From Pseudomonas bohemica (lineage in GTDB: Bacteria; Pseudomonadota; Gammaproteobacteria; Pseudomonadales; Pseudomonadaceae): a stretch of DNA of 53,180 nt. The notes under the pieces were generated by a model that searched no databases, was not told the DNA's origin, and saw only the letters and a program-made list of their open reading frames with translations. Numbering within the stretch: position 1 is the stretch's first letter; every line of letters begins with the position of its first letter. Position numbers and translations under genes: made by a program. The stretch covers positions 1 to 53,180 of the forward strand of contig NZ_NKHL01000087.1 of assembly GCF_002934685.1 (NCBI RefSeq). Reading direction: 5' to 3'. This document shows positions 1-8,028 of the stretch, piece after piece.

Positions 1-1
1 G

Positions 2-253
2 TTCTACGATTTCGAAAAGTTGACGATGCCGACCGTGCTGTTTATCGGCCAGAAGGACAACACGGCCATCGCCAAGGACGCCGCACCCGAAGCGCTGCGC
101 AAGACGCTGGGCAATTACCCGGAACTGGGCAAGGCCGCCGCCAAACGGATTCCGCAGGCCACGCTGATCGAGTTCGCTGGCTTGGGACATGCGCCACAGA
201 TTCAGGATCCGCAGCAGTTCAACAAAGTGCTGTTGGAAAGTCTGAAGCGCTGA
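2..253 (+). CDS. alpha/beta hydrolase, C-terminal part (cut by window edge)
   Basis: The frame is open from the first bases, so the start lies outside the window and only about 83 C-terminal codons are present. The visible part fits the last strand and helix of an alpha/beta hydrolase: a strand ending in GQKDNTA, where the Asp would be the catalytic acid, and GLGHAPQIQDP, the usual setting of the catalytic His. The protein ends in LLESLKR followed by TGA. The family assignment is reasonable; substrate and specific function cannot be told from this piece. Confidence 0.75.
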   Translation, partial: FYDFEKLTMPTVLFIGQKDNTAIAKDAAPEALRKTLGNYPELGKAAAKRIPQATLIEFAGLGHAPQIQDPQQFNKVLLESLKR

Positions 254-290
254 CGCAACTAAAGTCTGTTTCGCGGGTGACGCGGGCATT

Positions 291-380
291 TGTAGGAGCA
301 CGCTTGCCCGCGATCACGGTATGGCTGATACAGATAAGGTGACTGCCACGCCGCAACCGCGAGCAAGCGCGCACCTACAG
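291..380. repeat. inverted pair of REP elements
   Basis: Two REP-like units face each other: TGTAGGAGCACGCTTGCCCG starting at 291, and its divergent mirror image ending at about 379 (reverse complement begins TGTAGGTGCGCGCTTGCTCG). Such palindromic units are typical of gaps in fluorescens-group genomes. The pair lies between two convergent genes. Confidence 0.75.
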
Positions 381-389
381 TTGGTCACT

Positions 390-839
390 TCACGTTTTCA
401 ACCTCATGCGCAACATCGGATACGGCCTGCCCAGCCCATCCACCTCCGAGCGCCCAGCGATCTCGAACCCCTGCTTCTCGTAAAAACCCAGTGCCTGGGG
501 GTTCTGCTCATTCACATCCAGTTGCGTCACCTGGAAATGCTCGATGGCATAGTCCAGCAGCTTTTTGCCCAGCCCCAACCCCCGGTAATCCGGCGCGATG
601 AACAGCATCTCCAGCTTGCCCGGTGTGGTGCCGCCGAATCCGGTGATATGCAGCTGCGAATCGCGGGTGCAGAACAGATTCACCGCGTCCAGATACTGGG
701 TTTCCAATAGATTGCGCAGCAGGGTGATGTAGTTTTCCGGCAGAAAGTCATGGGTCGCGCGGACTGAAGCCTCCCAGAGTCGGGTCAGTTCGGCGTAGTC
801 GTGCTTCTTCGGCAGGTAAATGACCGAGTGGTGGGTCAT
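390..839 (-). CDS. GNAT family N-acetyltransferase
   Basis: A 149-residue protein with the layout of GNAT acyl-CoA-dependent acetyltransferases. The core strand GKLEMLFIAPDYRGLGLGKK (about residues 74-93) holds the acetyl-CoA pyrophosphate-binding R-G-x-G-x-G/K motif. It is followed by VTQLDVNEQNPQALGFYEKQ, the usual strand-helix with Asn and Tyr near the acyl donor, and then the final GF-E strand. The acceptor is unknown. The gene is convergent with the hydrolase to its left and is separated from rimO by a terminator and a REP pair, so it is probably transcribed alone. Confidence 0.85.
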   Translation of the reverse strand: MTHHSVIYLPKKHDYAELTRLWEASVRATHDFLPENYITLLRNLLETQYLDAVNLFCTRDSQLHITGFGGTTPGKLEMLFIAPDYRGLGLGKKLLDYAIEHFQVTQLDVNEQNPQALGFYEKQGFEIAGRSEVDGLGRPYPMLRMRLKT

Positions 840-891
840 GTCGCCTCTTCTCCTGTTCTTGTCGTTGTCCTGATGTGGAGACGATAGCCAG

Positions 892-928
892 AAAAAACAA
901 ACCCCGCCGTTTCAAGGGAGGGGTTTGA
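892..928 (-). terminator. intrinsic terminator downstream of rimO
   Basis: Read on the minus strand, the near-perfect arms CAAACCCCTCC and GGCGGGGTTTG enclose a short loop and are followed by TTTTTT. It ends transcripts coming from rimO. Confidence 0.75.
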
Positions 929-950
929 GGATGACCGCAGGTCACAATTC

Positions 951-1017
951 ATTCGTGAGCAAGCTCACTCCCACAGCAAGCGACCCTGATGTGTGTGAGC
1001 AAGCTTGCGCGCGAAGC
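951..1017. repeat. inverted pair of REP elements
   Basis: One unit at 951-975 reads TGTGGGAGTGAGCTTGCTCA on the minus strand. A second at about 992-1017 reads GTGTGAGCAAGCTTGCGCGC on the plus strand. Both match the Pseudomonas REP core G-G-A-G-C-G-A-G-C-T-T-G-C-T-C-G-C with a few changes. They lie in the gap after rimO. Confidence 0.75.
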
Positions 1018-1019
1018 AT

Positions 1020-2357
1020 TTAAATGGTCTCGGCCCACAGGTCGTATTCATCGGCATCGACCACGCGGCACATGATCTTATCGCCTGGCTTGAGATCCAG
1101 ATCGCTTTCTACGAACACGTTGCCGTCGATTTCCGGCGCATCGAAGAACGAACGGCCGACGAAGCCTTGCTCGTCCACTTCGTCGATCAGCACTTCGATT
1201 TCCTTGCCGATCTTCATCTGCAGGCGCGCGGCGCTGATGGCCTGCTGGTGCGCCATGAAGCGGTCCCAGCGTTCCTGTTTGACGTCGTCCGGCACGATTG
1301 GGGCGTCCAGCAGGTTGGCCGGCGCGCCTTCGACCGGCGAATACTGGAAGCAGCCGACGCGATCGAGTTGTGCTTCGGTCAGCCAATCCAGCAGGTATTG
1401 GAAATCTTCTTCGGTTTCACCCGGGAAGCCGACGATGAAGGTCGAGCGGATGATCAGATCCGGGCACTGTTCGCGCCACTTCTTGATCCGCGCCAGGGTC
1501 TTGTCTTCGAAGGCCGGGCGTTTCATCAGCTTGAGGATTTTCGGGCTGGCGTGCTGGAACGGGATGTCCAGGTACGGCAGGATCTTGCCCGCGGCCATCA
1601 GTGGGATGATTTCGTCGACGTGCGGGTAGGGGTAGACGTAGTGCATGCGCACCCACACGCCCAGCGAACTGAGGGCCTGGCAGAGTTCGGTCATGCGGGT
1701 CTTGACCGGCTGGCCGTTCCAGAAGCCGGTGCGATACTTGACGTCGACGCCGTAGGCGCTGGTGTCCTGGGAGATCACCAGCAGCTCCTTGACGCCGGCC
1801 TTGACCAGACGCTGGGCTTCGTCGAGCACATCGCCGACCGGACGGCTGACCAGCTTGCCGCGCATCGACGGAATGATGCAGAAGCTGCAACTGTGGTTGC
1901 AGCCTTCGGAAATCTTCAGGTACGCATAGTGGCGCGGGGTCAGCTTGATGCCTTGTGGCGGCACCAGGTCGATCAGCGGATTGTGATCGAGCTTGGGCGG
2001 CGCGGCGTCGTGGACGGCGTTGACCACTTGCTCATATTGCTGCGGGCCAGTAACGGCCAGCACGCTCGGGTGCACACTGCGGATCACGCTTTCGTCCACA
2101 CCCATGCAGCCCGTCACGATGACCTTGCCGTTTTCGGCGATGGCTTCACCGATGGTGTCCAGGGATTCGGCCTTGGCGCTGTCAATGAAGCCACAGGTGT
2201 TGACCACCACCACGTCGGCGTCTTCGTAGGTCGGCACGACCTGATAGCCTTCCATGCGCAGCTGAGTGAGGATGCGTTCGGAATCAACAAGCGCCTTCGG
2301 ACAACCAAGGCTGACAAAGCCGACCTTGGGGGCGGCGGGCGTGGTGACGGTGGACAT
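1020..2357 (-). CDS. rimO: ribosomal protein S12 methylthiotransferase RimO
   Basis: A radical-SAM methylthiotransferase that adds a methylthio group to a conserved Asp of ribosomal protein S12. The 445 residues show the three-part family layout. The N-terminal UPF0004 domain has cluster-binding Cys19 (SLGCPKA), Cys55 (VNTCGF) and Cys84 (TGCMG). The radical-SAM core has C153-x3-C157-x2-C160 ([10 protein letters not shown]). The C-terminus is a TRAM domain ending in LWAETI. Length and motifs are complete. It is divergent from kup across 272 bases and is followed by an intrinsic terminator, so it looks monocistronic. P. aeruginosa has rimO and kup side by side in the same arrangement. Confidence 0.96.
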   Translation of the reverse strand: MSTVTTPAAPKVGFVSLGCPKALVDSERILTQLRMEGYQVVPTYEDADVVVVNTCGFIDSAKAESLDTIGEAIAENGKVIVTGCMGVDESVIRSVHPSVLAVTGPQQYEQVVNAVHDAAPPKLDHNPLIDLVPPQGIKLTPRHYAYLKISEGCNHSCSFCIIPSMRGKLVSRPVGDVLDEAQRLVKAGVKELLVISQDTSAYGVDVKYRTGFWNGQPVKTRMTELCQALSSLGVWVRMHYVYPYPHVDEIIPLMAAGKILPYLDIPFQHASPKILKLMKRPAFEDKTLARIKKWREQCPDLIIRSTFIVGFPGETEEDFQYLLDWLTEAQLDRVGCFQYSPVEGAPANLLDAPIVPDDVKQERWDRFMAHQQAISAARLQMKIGKEIEVLIDEVDEQGFVGRSFFDAPEIDGNVFVESDLDLKPGDKIMCRVVDADEYDLWAETI

Positions 2358-2629
2358 TGACTAACCTCGGCGTAGGTATGCCCGGGCGATTGGCCAAGGC
2401 ACTGACTGGGCGCTTGGTGCGCCTCTGATCAAAAAGTGCGCAATTCTAGCGATGAGAGCTGCGATTGACCAGCGTTATACCGAGAATTACGACGGGTGCT
2501 GCGCTATGCTTCGCGCCGTTGAACCCGGCGGCCATTGTCGACCGGGTGCATCGGAATTTACCGGTACGCCGCAGGTCAATCTCACAGCGGCGTGTCGCGG
2601 TGCTCGGGTCATGGGTTCAGGAGTGGTAA

Positions 2630-4528
2630 ATGGGTCACGCAACTAGCCAGGCTGAGGCCGGGCATACGTCGGTCAAACCGTTGAGTCTGCTGGTGGGCGC
2701 GGTGGGAGTGGCGTACGGCGACATCGGTACGAGTCCGCTGTACACGATCAAGGAAGTGTTCGTCGGCGGCTACGGTGTGCAGGCAAGTCACGATTCGGTG
2801 TTGGGCATTCTCTCGCTGATTTTCTGGGCGCTGGTCTGGGTCGTGTCGTTCAAGTACATGGCGCTGGTGCTACGCGCCGACAACGATGGCGAGGGCGGGA
2901 TCATGGCCCTGACGGCATTGGCCCGTCGCGCCTCTTCGAAATACCCGAAACTGCAGGCGACGATGATCGTCTTCGGCCTGTTCGGCGCAGCGCTCTTCTA
3001 TGGCGACAGCATGATCACCCCGGCAATCTCGGTACTTTCGGCGGTGGAGGGCATGGAGCTGGCGTTCGATGGCCTGGACCACTGGGTCGTGCCGATTGCC
3101 TTGATCGTGCTGGTGGCCCTGTTTCTGATCCAGCGCCATGGCACTGCGCGGATCGGCGTGATGTTCGGCCCGATCATGGTGCTGTGGTTCGTGACATTGG
3201 GCGTGCTTGGCATCCACGGCATCGTCCAGCAGCCGGAGGTGCTGCATGCGGTCAATCCGGTGTGGGCGGTACGGTTCTTCATCGACCATCCTGGAATCGG
3301 TGTCGCGGTGCTTGGCGCGGTGGTGCTGGCACTGACCGGCGCCGAAGCCCTGTACGCGGACATGGGCCACTTCGGTCGCAAGCCGATTTCACGCGCCTGG
3401 TTCGCTCTGGTGCTGCCGGCGCTGGTGCTCAACTATTTCGGGCAAGGCGCCCTGGTGATCGAAAATCCGGAGGCCGTACGCAACCCGTTCTATCTGCTCG
3501 CGCCGAACTGGGCCCTGTTGCCGCTGATTGGCCTGTCCACGCTGGCGACTATTATTGCGTCCCAGGCGGTGATTTCCGGTGCGTTTTCCATGACCTTGCA
3601 GGCCATCCAGCTTGGTTACATTCCACGCATGTACATCCAGCACACCTCCAGTGACGCGCAGGGCCAAATCTATATCGGCGCGGTGAACTGGGCGCTGATG
3701 GTCGGGGTGATCCTGCTGGTGCTGGGCTTCGAATCGTCTGGCGCCCTGGCCTCGGCGTATGGCGTGGCCGTGACGGGCACGATGCTGTGCACTACCATCC
3801 TCGTGGCTTCGGTCATGCTGCTGGCCTGGAAATGGCCGCCGTTGCTGGCCGTGCCGATCCTGCTGGGATGCCTGTTCGTCGACGGCATGTTCTTCGCCGC
3901 CAACGTGCCGAAAGTGGTGCAGGGTGGTGCGTTCCCGTTCCTGGCCGGTATCGCGCTGTTCATCTTGATGACCACCTGGAAACGCGGCAAGCAGCTACTG
4001 GTCGATCGCATCAACGAGGGCGGTCTGCCGCTGCCGATCTTCATCAGCAGTATCCGTGTGCAGCCGCCGCATCGCGTGCAGGGCACTGCAGTGTTCCTCA
4101 CCGCTCGCCCTGATGCCGTGCCTCACGCTTTGTTGCATAACCTGCTGCATAACCAGGTGTTGCATGAGCAAGTGGTATTGCTGACGGTGGTTTATGAGGA
4201 CACGCCCCGGGTTCCCGCAGCGCAGCGCTTCGAGGTCGAAGGCTATGGCGAAGGGTTCTTCCGGGTGATCCTGCATTTCGGGTTCATCGACGAGCCGGAC
4301 GTGCCGGCCGCGCTGACACTGTGCCATCTGGCCGAACTCGACTTCAGCCCGATGCGCACGACCTACTTCCTCAGCCGCGAGACCGTGGTGTCGTCCAAGT
4401 TGGTGGGCATGGCCCGCTGGCGCGAAGGGCTGTTCGCCTTCATGTTGAAAAACGCCAACGGCAACCTGAGGTTTTTCAAGCTGCCATTCAACCGGGTGAT
4501 CGAGTTGGGTACGCAGGTGGAGATGTAG
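2630..4528 (+). CDS. kup: KUP family potassium uptake protein
   Basis: A low-affinity K+/H+ symporter of the inner membrane, 632 residues, the usual KUP length. The family signature [11 protein letters not shown] lies near residue 33. About 12 hydrophobic segments fill residues 20-450, including [21 protein letters not shown] soluble C-terminal domain of about 180 residues follows. The ATG at 2630 is preceded by CAGGAG. It is divergent from rimO, as in P. aeruginosa. In P. aeruginosa the next gene is, from memory, a cytochrome b561; here it is a LysR regulator. Confidence 0.95.
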   Translation: MGHATSQAEAGHTSVKPLSLLVGAVGVAYGDIGTSPLYTIKEVFVGGYGVQASHDSVLGILSLIFWALVWVVSFKYMALVLRADNDGEGGIMALTALARRASSKYPKLQATMIVFGLFGAALFYGDSMITPAISVLSAVEGMELAFDGLDHWVVPIALIVLVALFLIQRHGTARIGVMFGPIMVLWFVTLGVLGIHGIVQQPEVLHAVNPVWAVRFFIDHPGIGVAVLGAVVLALTGAEALYADMGHFGRKPISRAWFALVLPALVLNYFGQGALVIENPEAVRNPFYLLAPNWALLPLIGLSTLATIIASQAVISGAFSMTLQAIQLGYIPRMYIQHTSSDAQGQIYIGAVNWALMVGVILLVLGFESSGALASAYGVAVTGTMLCTTILVASVMLLAWKWPPLLAVPILLGCLFVDGMFFAANVPKVVQGGAFPFLAGIALFILMTTWKRGKQLLVDRINEGGLPLPIFISSIRVQPPHRVQGTAVFLTARPDAVPHALLHNLLHNQVLHEQVVLLTVVYEDTPRVPAAQRFEVEGYGEGFFRVILHFGFIDEPDVPAALTLCHLAELDFSPMRTTYFLSRETVVSSKLVGMARWREGLFAFMLKNANGNLRFFKLPFNRVIELGTQVEM

Positions 4529-4531
4529 ATC

Positions 4532-4556
4532 GAGAGCGTTGACGGCGCTTTTTTAG
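4532..4556 (+). terminator. possible weak terminator after kup
   Basis: A short stem (AGCG paired with CGCT) is followed by TTTTTT just past the kup stop. The stem is only four to five pairs, so this is tentative. Confidence 0.35.
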
Positions 4557-4708
4557 CCAGAGGACGCCTTGGTGCGCCAGCCGTCTGTCACTCGACTGCC
4601 ACGCTGCAATGGCGGACCTGCAAGCAAGGATTCCCATGGGTGCGTAAACGTACGGCCGATACATCGCGCGATCAGCGCGACACACGAGCGGTTGTAATCG
4701 GTATTGGT

Positions 4709-5629
4709 CTAAACAGCCCCGTAAGGGCTGCACTCAAGGGCCTTTGCGATCAACTCTCGAAGCCAGGCGTGTGCCGGATCGCGGTGCAGCCTTTCGGGCC
4801 AAAGCATCAGGATCTCGAAACCTGGGATTGGCAGCGGTGGCTCTTCTACGTGAAGTCTGGGCTGATTGCGCACCAACCTCTCGGGTACCATGGCAACCAG
4901 GTCGCTATGGGTTAGCGCTGTAATCAGTGAATTGAAGTTGGGCACTGAAAGCACAACCCGCCGGCTCAGTCCTTTGGCAGCAAGAGCAAGATCGGTGCTT
5001 CCCGAAAATCCACCCCCGTCTGGGGACATGACTGCGTGCTCCAGATCACAGAAGCGCTCCAGCGACATGGAAGAGGCTCGCGCCGGGTGATCGATTCGAG
5101 TTGCGAGCACATAGCGTTCATTGATCAAAGAGCGCTGACGCAACTTCGCAGGAGCTTCATCGCGAGTATGTAACGCAAGATCGAGGCGATCGTTTTCCAA
5201 GTCCGCAGCCAGGTTACTCGGGAGCTTGCTGATCAACGCCAGGCGCGTGCCCGGAGCCTGGCGTCTTAGCGATGCGAGCGACGGCCAGATCAAGGCAGTT
5301 GTTGCATAGTCACTGGCAGCGACTCTCCATGTGTGATCTGCCTGCAATGGATCGAAAGGCGCCCCAGGAGTAAGCGCGTCTTCCAAAGCCGCCAGTGCCT
5401 GGCGTAACGGCCCGCGCAACGCTTGAGCTCTGGCAGTGGTGGACATACCCCTCGGGCCGGGCAACAAAAGGGGGTCGTCCAGCACCTGACGTAGCCTACC
5501 GAGCTGAAGGCTGACCGTTGGCTGCGTCAGATTGAGGAGCCGAGCAGCACGGGTGACGTTTTTCTCTGCCAGCAATGTGTCGAGCGTCACAAGCAAGTTG
5601 AGGTCAAGACGCCGCAAGATATTGTGCAT
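4709..5629 (-). CDS. LysR family transcriptional regulator
   Basis: A 306-residue LysR-type regulator. Residues 5-65 form the winged helix-turn-helix (LNLLVTLDTLLAEKNVTRAA, then LNLTQPTVSLQLGRLRQVL). The rest is the effector-binding domain of two Rossmann-like lobes (WRVAASDYA onward). It is divergently transcribed from the quinone-reductase-like gene at 5718 with an 88-base shared gap, the classic arrangement for a LysR protein controlling its neighbour. The gap carries AATACC at 5633 and GGTATT about 45 bases away as a loose inverted match, a possible but unproven operator. The inducer is unknown. Confidence 0.9.
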   Translation of the reverse strand: MHNILRRLDLNLLVTLDTLLAEKNVTRAARLLNLTQPTVSLQLGRLRQVLDDPLLLPGPRGMSTTARAQALRGPLRQALAALEDALTPGAPFDPLQADHTWRVAASDYATTALIWPSLASLRRQAPGTRLALISKLPSNLAADLENDRLDLALHTRDEAPAKLRQRSLINERYVLATRIDHPARASSMSLERFCDLEHAVMSPDGGGFSGSTDLALAAKGLSRRVVLSVPNFNSLITALTHSDLVAMVPERLVRNQPRLHVEEPPLPIPGFEILMLWPERLHRDPAHAWLRELIAKALECSPYGAV

Positions 5630-5717
5630 GGCAATACCTGATGTTTCCGGAATTCATTTCCAGCATAGTCGATCAGATCGGTATTTTCGGTACAACCCCT
5701 TCAAGCCGGAGCTACCC

Positions 5718-6515
5718 ATGAACGTTCTGTTGATCTATGCACATCCCGAACCGCGATCGCTTAACGGCGCTCTTAGGGACTTCGCTGTCAGTCACCTGCA
5801 GGCAGCGGGTCATCAGGTGAATGTTTCCGACCTATACGCGATGCATTGGAAAGCTGTCCTGGATACCGCTGATGCTCCGGGATACACCGCCGATGAGCGG
5901 TTCAATCCCGCCGTAGAATCCCAACGGACATTCGCCGCAGGGATACAACCGCCTGACATTGAGGCTGAGCAAGCAAAGTTGCTGTGGGCAGATGCCGTTG
6001 TCTTCCAGTTTCCCCTGTGGTGGTTCTCGATGCCGGCAATCCTTAAAGGCTGGATTGAGCGCGTCTACGCTCACGGCTTTGCCTATGGAGTGGGTGAACA
6101 CAGTGAAAGCCATTGGGGGGATCGCTACGGCCAGGGCACATTGGCCGGTAAACGCGCCATGCTCGTCGTCACGATGGGCGGCTGGGAATCCCACTACAGC
6201 GGCAGAGGAGTAAACGGAGGATTAGACGATCTGCTGTTCCCTATACAGCACGGAGTGTTGTTCTATCCCGGGTTTACAGTGCTTGCTCCGTTCCCGATCT
6301 ACAAGACGCACAAGGTGGACGCAAAGAGATTCGAGCAGATTTGCTCAAGCTATGCTGCTCGACTGGACGGCCTGTTCACTGCTCAACCACTGCCATTTCG
6401 TACGCAGAACGACGGCGATTATGAAATCCCAGCGTTGACCCTTCGTCCCGATCTTGCACCGGGTCGCCATGATCTCGGCATTCATTTGAGCGTAGAAGCC
6501 GTCCCACCCAAATGA
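5718..6515 (+). CDS. NAD(P)H quinone oxidoreductase-like flavodoxin-fold protein
   Basis: A 265-residue protein of the NQO1/MdaB flavodoxin-fold group, which binds FAD or FMN and reduces quinones or other electrophiles by two electrons. Visible signatures are the N-terminal phosphate-binding strand and turn NVLLIYAHPEPRSLNGAL, the WADAVVFQFPLWWFSMPAIL segment at about residue 90 that contacts the flavin, GWIERVYAHGFAY, and VVTMGGWESHYSG. I chose ATG 5718 because it starts the conserved strand directly; longer upstream versions would read through the LysR coding region. It faces away from the LysR gene and is probably its target. It may serve in electrophile or drug defence. Confidence 0.85.
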   Translation: MNVLLIYAHPEPRSLNGALRDFAVSHLQAAGHQVNVSDLYAMHWKAVLDTADAPGYTADERFNPAVESQRTFAAGIQPPDIEAEQAKLLWADAVVFQFPLWWFSMPAILKGWIERVYAHGFAYGVGEHSESHWGDRYGQGTLAGKRAMLVVTMGGWESHYSGRGVNGGLDDLLFPIQHGVLFYPGFTVLAPFPIYKTHKVDAKRFEQICSSYAARLDGLFTAQPLPFRTQNDGDYEIPALTLRPDLAPGRHDLGIHLSVEAVPPK

Positions 6516-6676
6516 GCAAGTGATAGCCGTCATGGAGGAGAGCACTACGCTCCGGACACGCCCGAGGCCGATTTAACTATCGCTTCGGGACGATATTGGC
6601 ATCGATCCCCTGCTCCCAAGTGCCGCGGAGAGGGAGACGCGATGCTACCGGCGCCATATGTTGCCAGCCCACACGT

Positions 6677-6717
6677 AAAAAAATCCCCGCAGTCGTGAGC
6701 CGCCGGGGATTTTTTAC
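6677..6717 (-). terminator. intrinsic terminator downstream of the acvB-like gene
   Basis: Arms ATCCCCG and CGGGGAT enclose a GC-rich loop, with an A run on one side and a T run on the other. It can therefore work in both directions. It lies between the end of the quinone reductase gene region and the end of the mprF/acvB operon. Confidence 0.8.
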
Positions 6718-6726
6718 GACCGGGAT

Positions 6727-8028
6727 TCAGTCAGCGCTGGCCGACTCAGGCGCTTCCTTGCCTTTCCACTTGTCGATGACGGCGATCAGACGCTTGGCGA
6801 GGGCAGGGTAGTCCTCATCAAAGTGATGGCCACCTGGCAGCTGTTGCTTCTGACCGGGGGCGGTCGCTTCGGTACAGCCACTTTCATCCTTTTCTTCCAC
6901 GCCATAAACGCAGAACACCTTGTCACCCGGCAGCTTGGCCATTTCCGGGCCGGTCGCCGCTTCCTTGCCGGAGGCGCCGAGCCAGCCTTCTACGGCGATC
7001 TCGAAGCTGCCGCTGCGTGCGAAGGCCAGCAGGATGATGCCGTCGACGCGCGCCTTATCTTCTTCCGGCAATCGGTTGTAGATCGCAGGCAACACGTCGG
7101 CGCCGAATGAATAACCGGCGAGCACGAAGTGTTTGGCGCCCCATTTCTGCCGATAGTGTGCCATCAGCTCGCTCAGGTCGGTTGCAGTCTGCTCCGGGGA
7201 TTTGTGTTCCCAGTAGTAGCGCAGGGTATCGATGCCGACGACCGGATAACCGCCCGATTTCGCCATGTCACCCGCCACATCCTTGTCCAGGTCACGCCAG
7301 CCGCCATCGCCGGAGAGGAACAGGGTAACGGTGTCCGATGGCTGGCTCGAAGGCACCTCTACCACAGGAATGTTCAGGCCGCCGTTGGCGTCATCGGCAA
7401 TCAGCAGGTGACGGACTTCGGTATTCAAAATCTGCGGGTATTTGATGTCGTAGTCGCTGATGCTGGTTTCGGCGTTGGGCGTGTCGCGCACGAACACCGC
7501 CGTCTCGTCATCCGGGCCGTCGTTCCAGGCCACGGTCCATTTGCCATGCGCCGCGGCTTTCGGCGCCGGGGTTTTGCAGTCCGGCTGATTAAGAACGAAA
7601 TTCACCGAAATGGCCCGAGCCTTGTCGTTGTTCTGACCGGCCAGCCAGTCCCACGCCACCGAGCCGCCAGCGCTGATGCCTGCAACCACATCCGGCGCGC
7701 CATCGAGCTTTTGCAGCGCGGCGTTGAAGGCCTTCTCCTGCAGTTGGCAGTCGTCTTTGGGCAGGACAACCTGTATGACTTGAGCTGATGCGTCATAGCT
7801 CAGGGCCAGGACTTGCTTCTCGGTCATCGCGTCTTCGGTGGTCACGGCCAGGGCGACCCGTGTCTTGACCTTGGTCGACGGGGTGGCGCGAATCAGCGCC
7901 GAACCATCGTCCAGGGTGATGTGTTCCAAGGTCGGTTGTGCGGCGGGGCGGTTCCACAGCCAGAAACCCAGTGCCACCACCAGGATTACCAGGGCTGCAA
8001 GCAAAAAGCGCCAGTAGCGTTGAATCAT
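6727..8028 (-). CDS. AcvB/VirJ family hydrolase, partner of MprF
   Basis: A 433-residue protein with an N-terminal membrane anchor (residues 5-24) and a periplasmic body. The second half is a VirJ-type alpha/beta hydrolase: the strand FLSGDGGWRDLDKD (about 237-250) and the nucleophile elbow GYSFGAD with Ser307. The first half has a weaker hydrolase-like elbow, GISAGGS. From memory, the P. aeruginosa neighbour of mprF (PA0919) hydrolyses alanyl-phosphatidylglycerol, and Agrobacterium AcvB hydrolyses the lysyl form. The same role is likely here: removing the lipid made by MprF. Its ATG overlaps the mprF stop by one base, so the two are translationally coupled. Confidence 0.85.
   Translation of the reverse strand: MIQRYWRFLLAALVILVVALGFWLWNRPAAQPTLEHITLDDGSALIRATPSTKVKTRVALAVTTEDAMTEKQVLALSYDASAQVIQVVLPKDDCQLQEKAFNAALQKLDGAPDVVAGISAGGSVAWDWLAGQNNDKARAISVNFVLNQPDCKTPAPKAAAHGKWTVAWNDGPDDETAVFVRDTPNAETSISDYDIKYPQILNTEVRHLLIADDANGGLNIPVVEVPSSQPSDTVTLFLSGDGGWRDLDKDVAGDMAKSGGYPVVGIDTLRYYWEHKSPEQTATDLSELMAHYRQKWGAKHFVLAGYSFGADVLPAIYNRLPEEDKARVDGIILLAFARSGSFEIAVEGWLGASGKEAATGPEMAKLPGDKVFCVYGVEEKDESGCTEATAPGQKQQLPGGHHFDEDYPALAKRLIAVIDKWKGKEAPESASAD

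Noticed and set aside
1005..2360. Long open frame of 451 codons opposite rimO
   Set aside because: It is the complement of a fully conserved gene; the product is His/Asp/Arg-rich with no family pattern. GC-rich third positions produce such frames.
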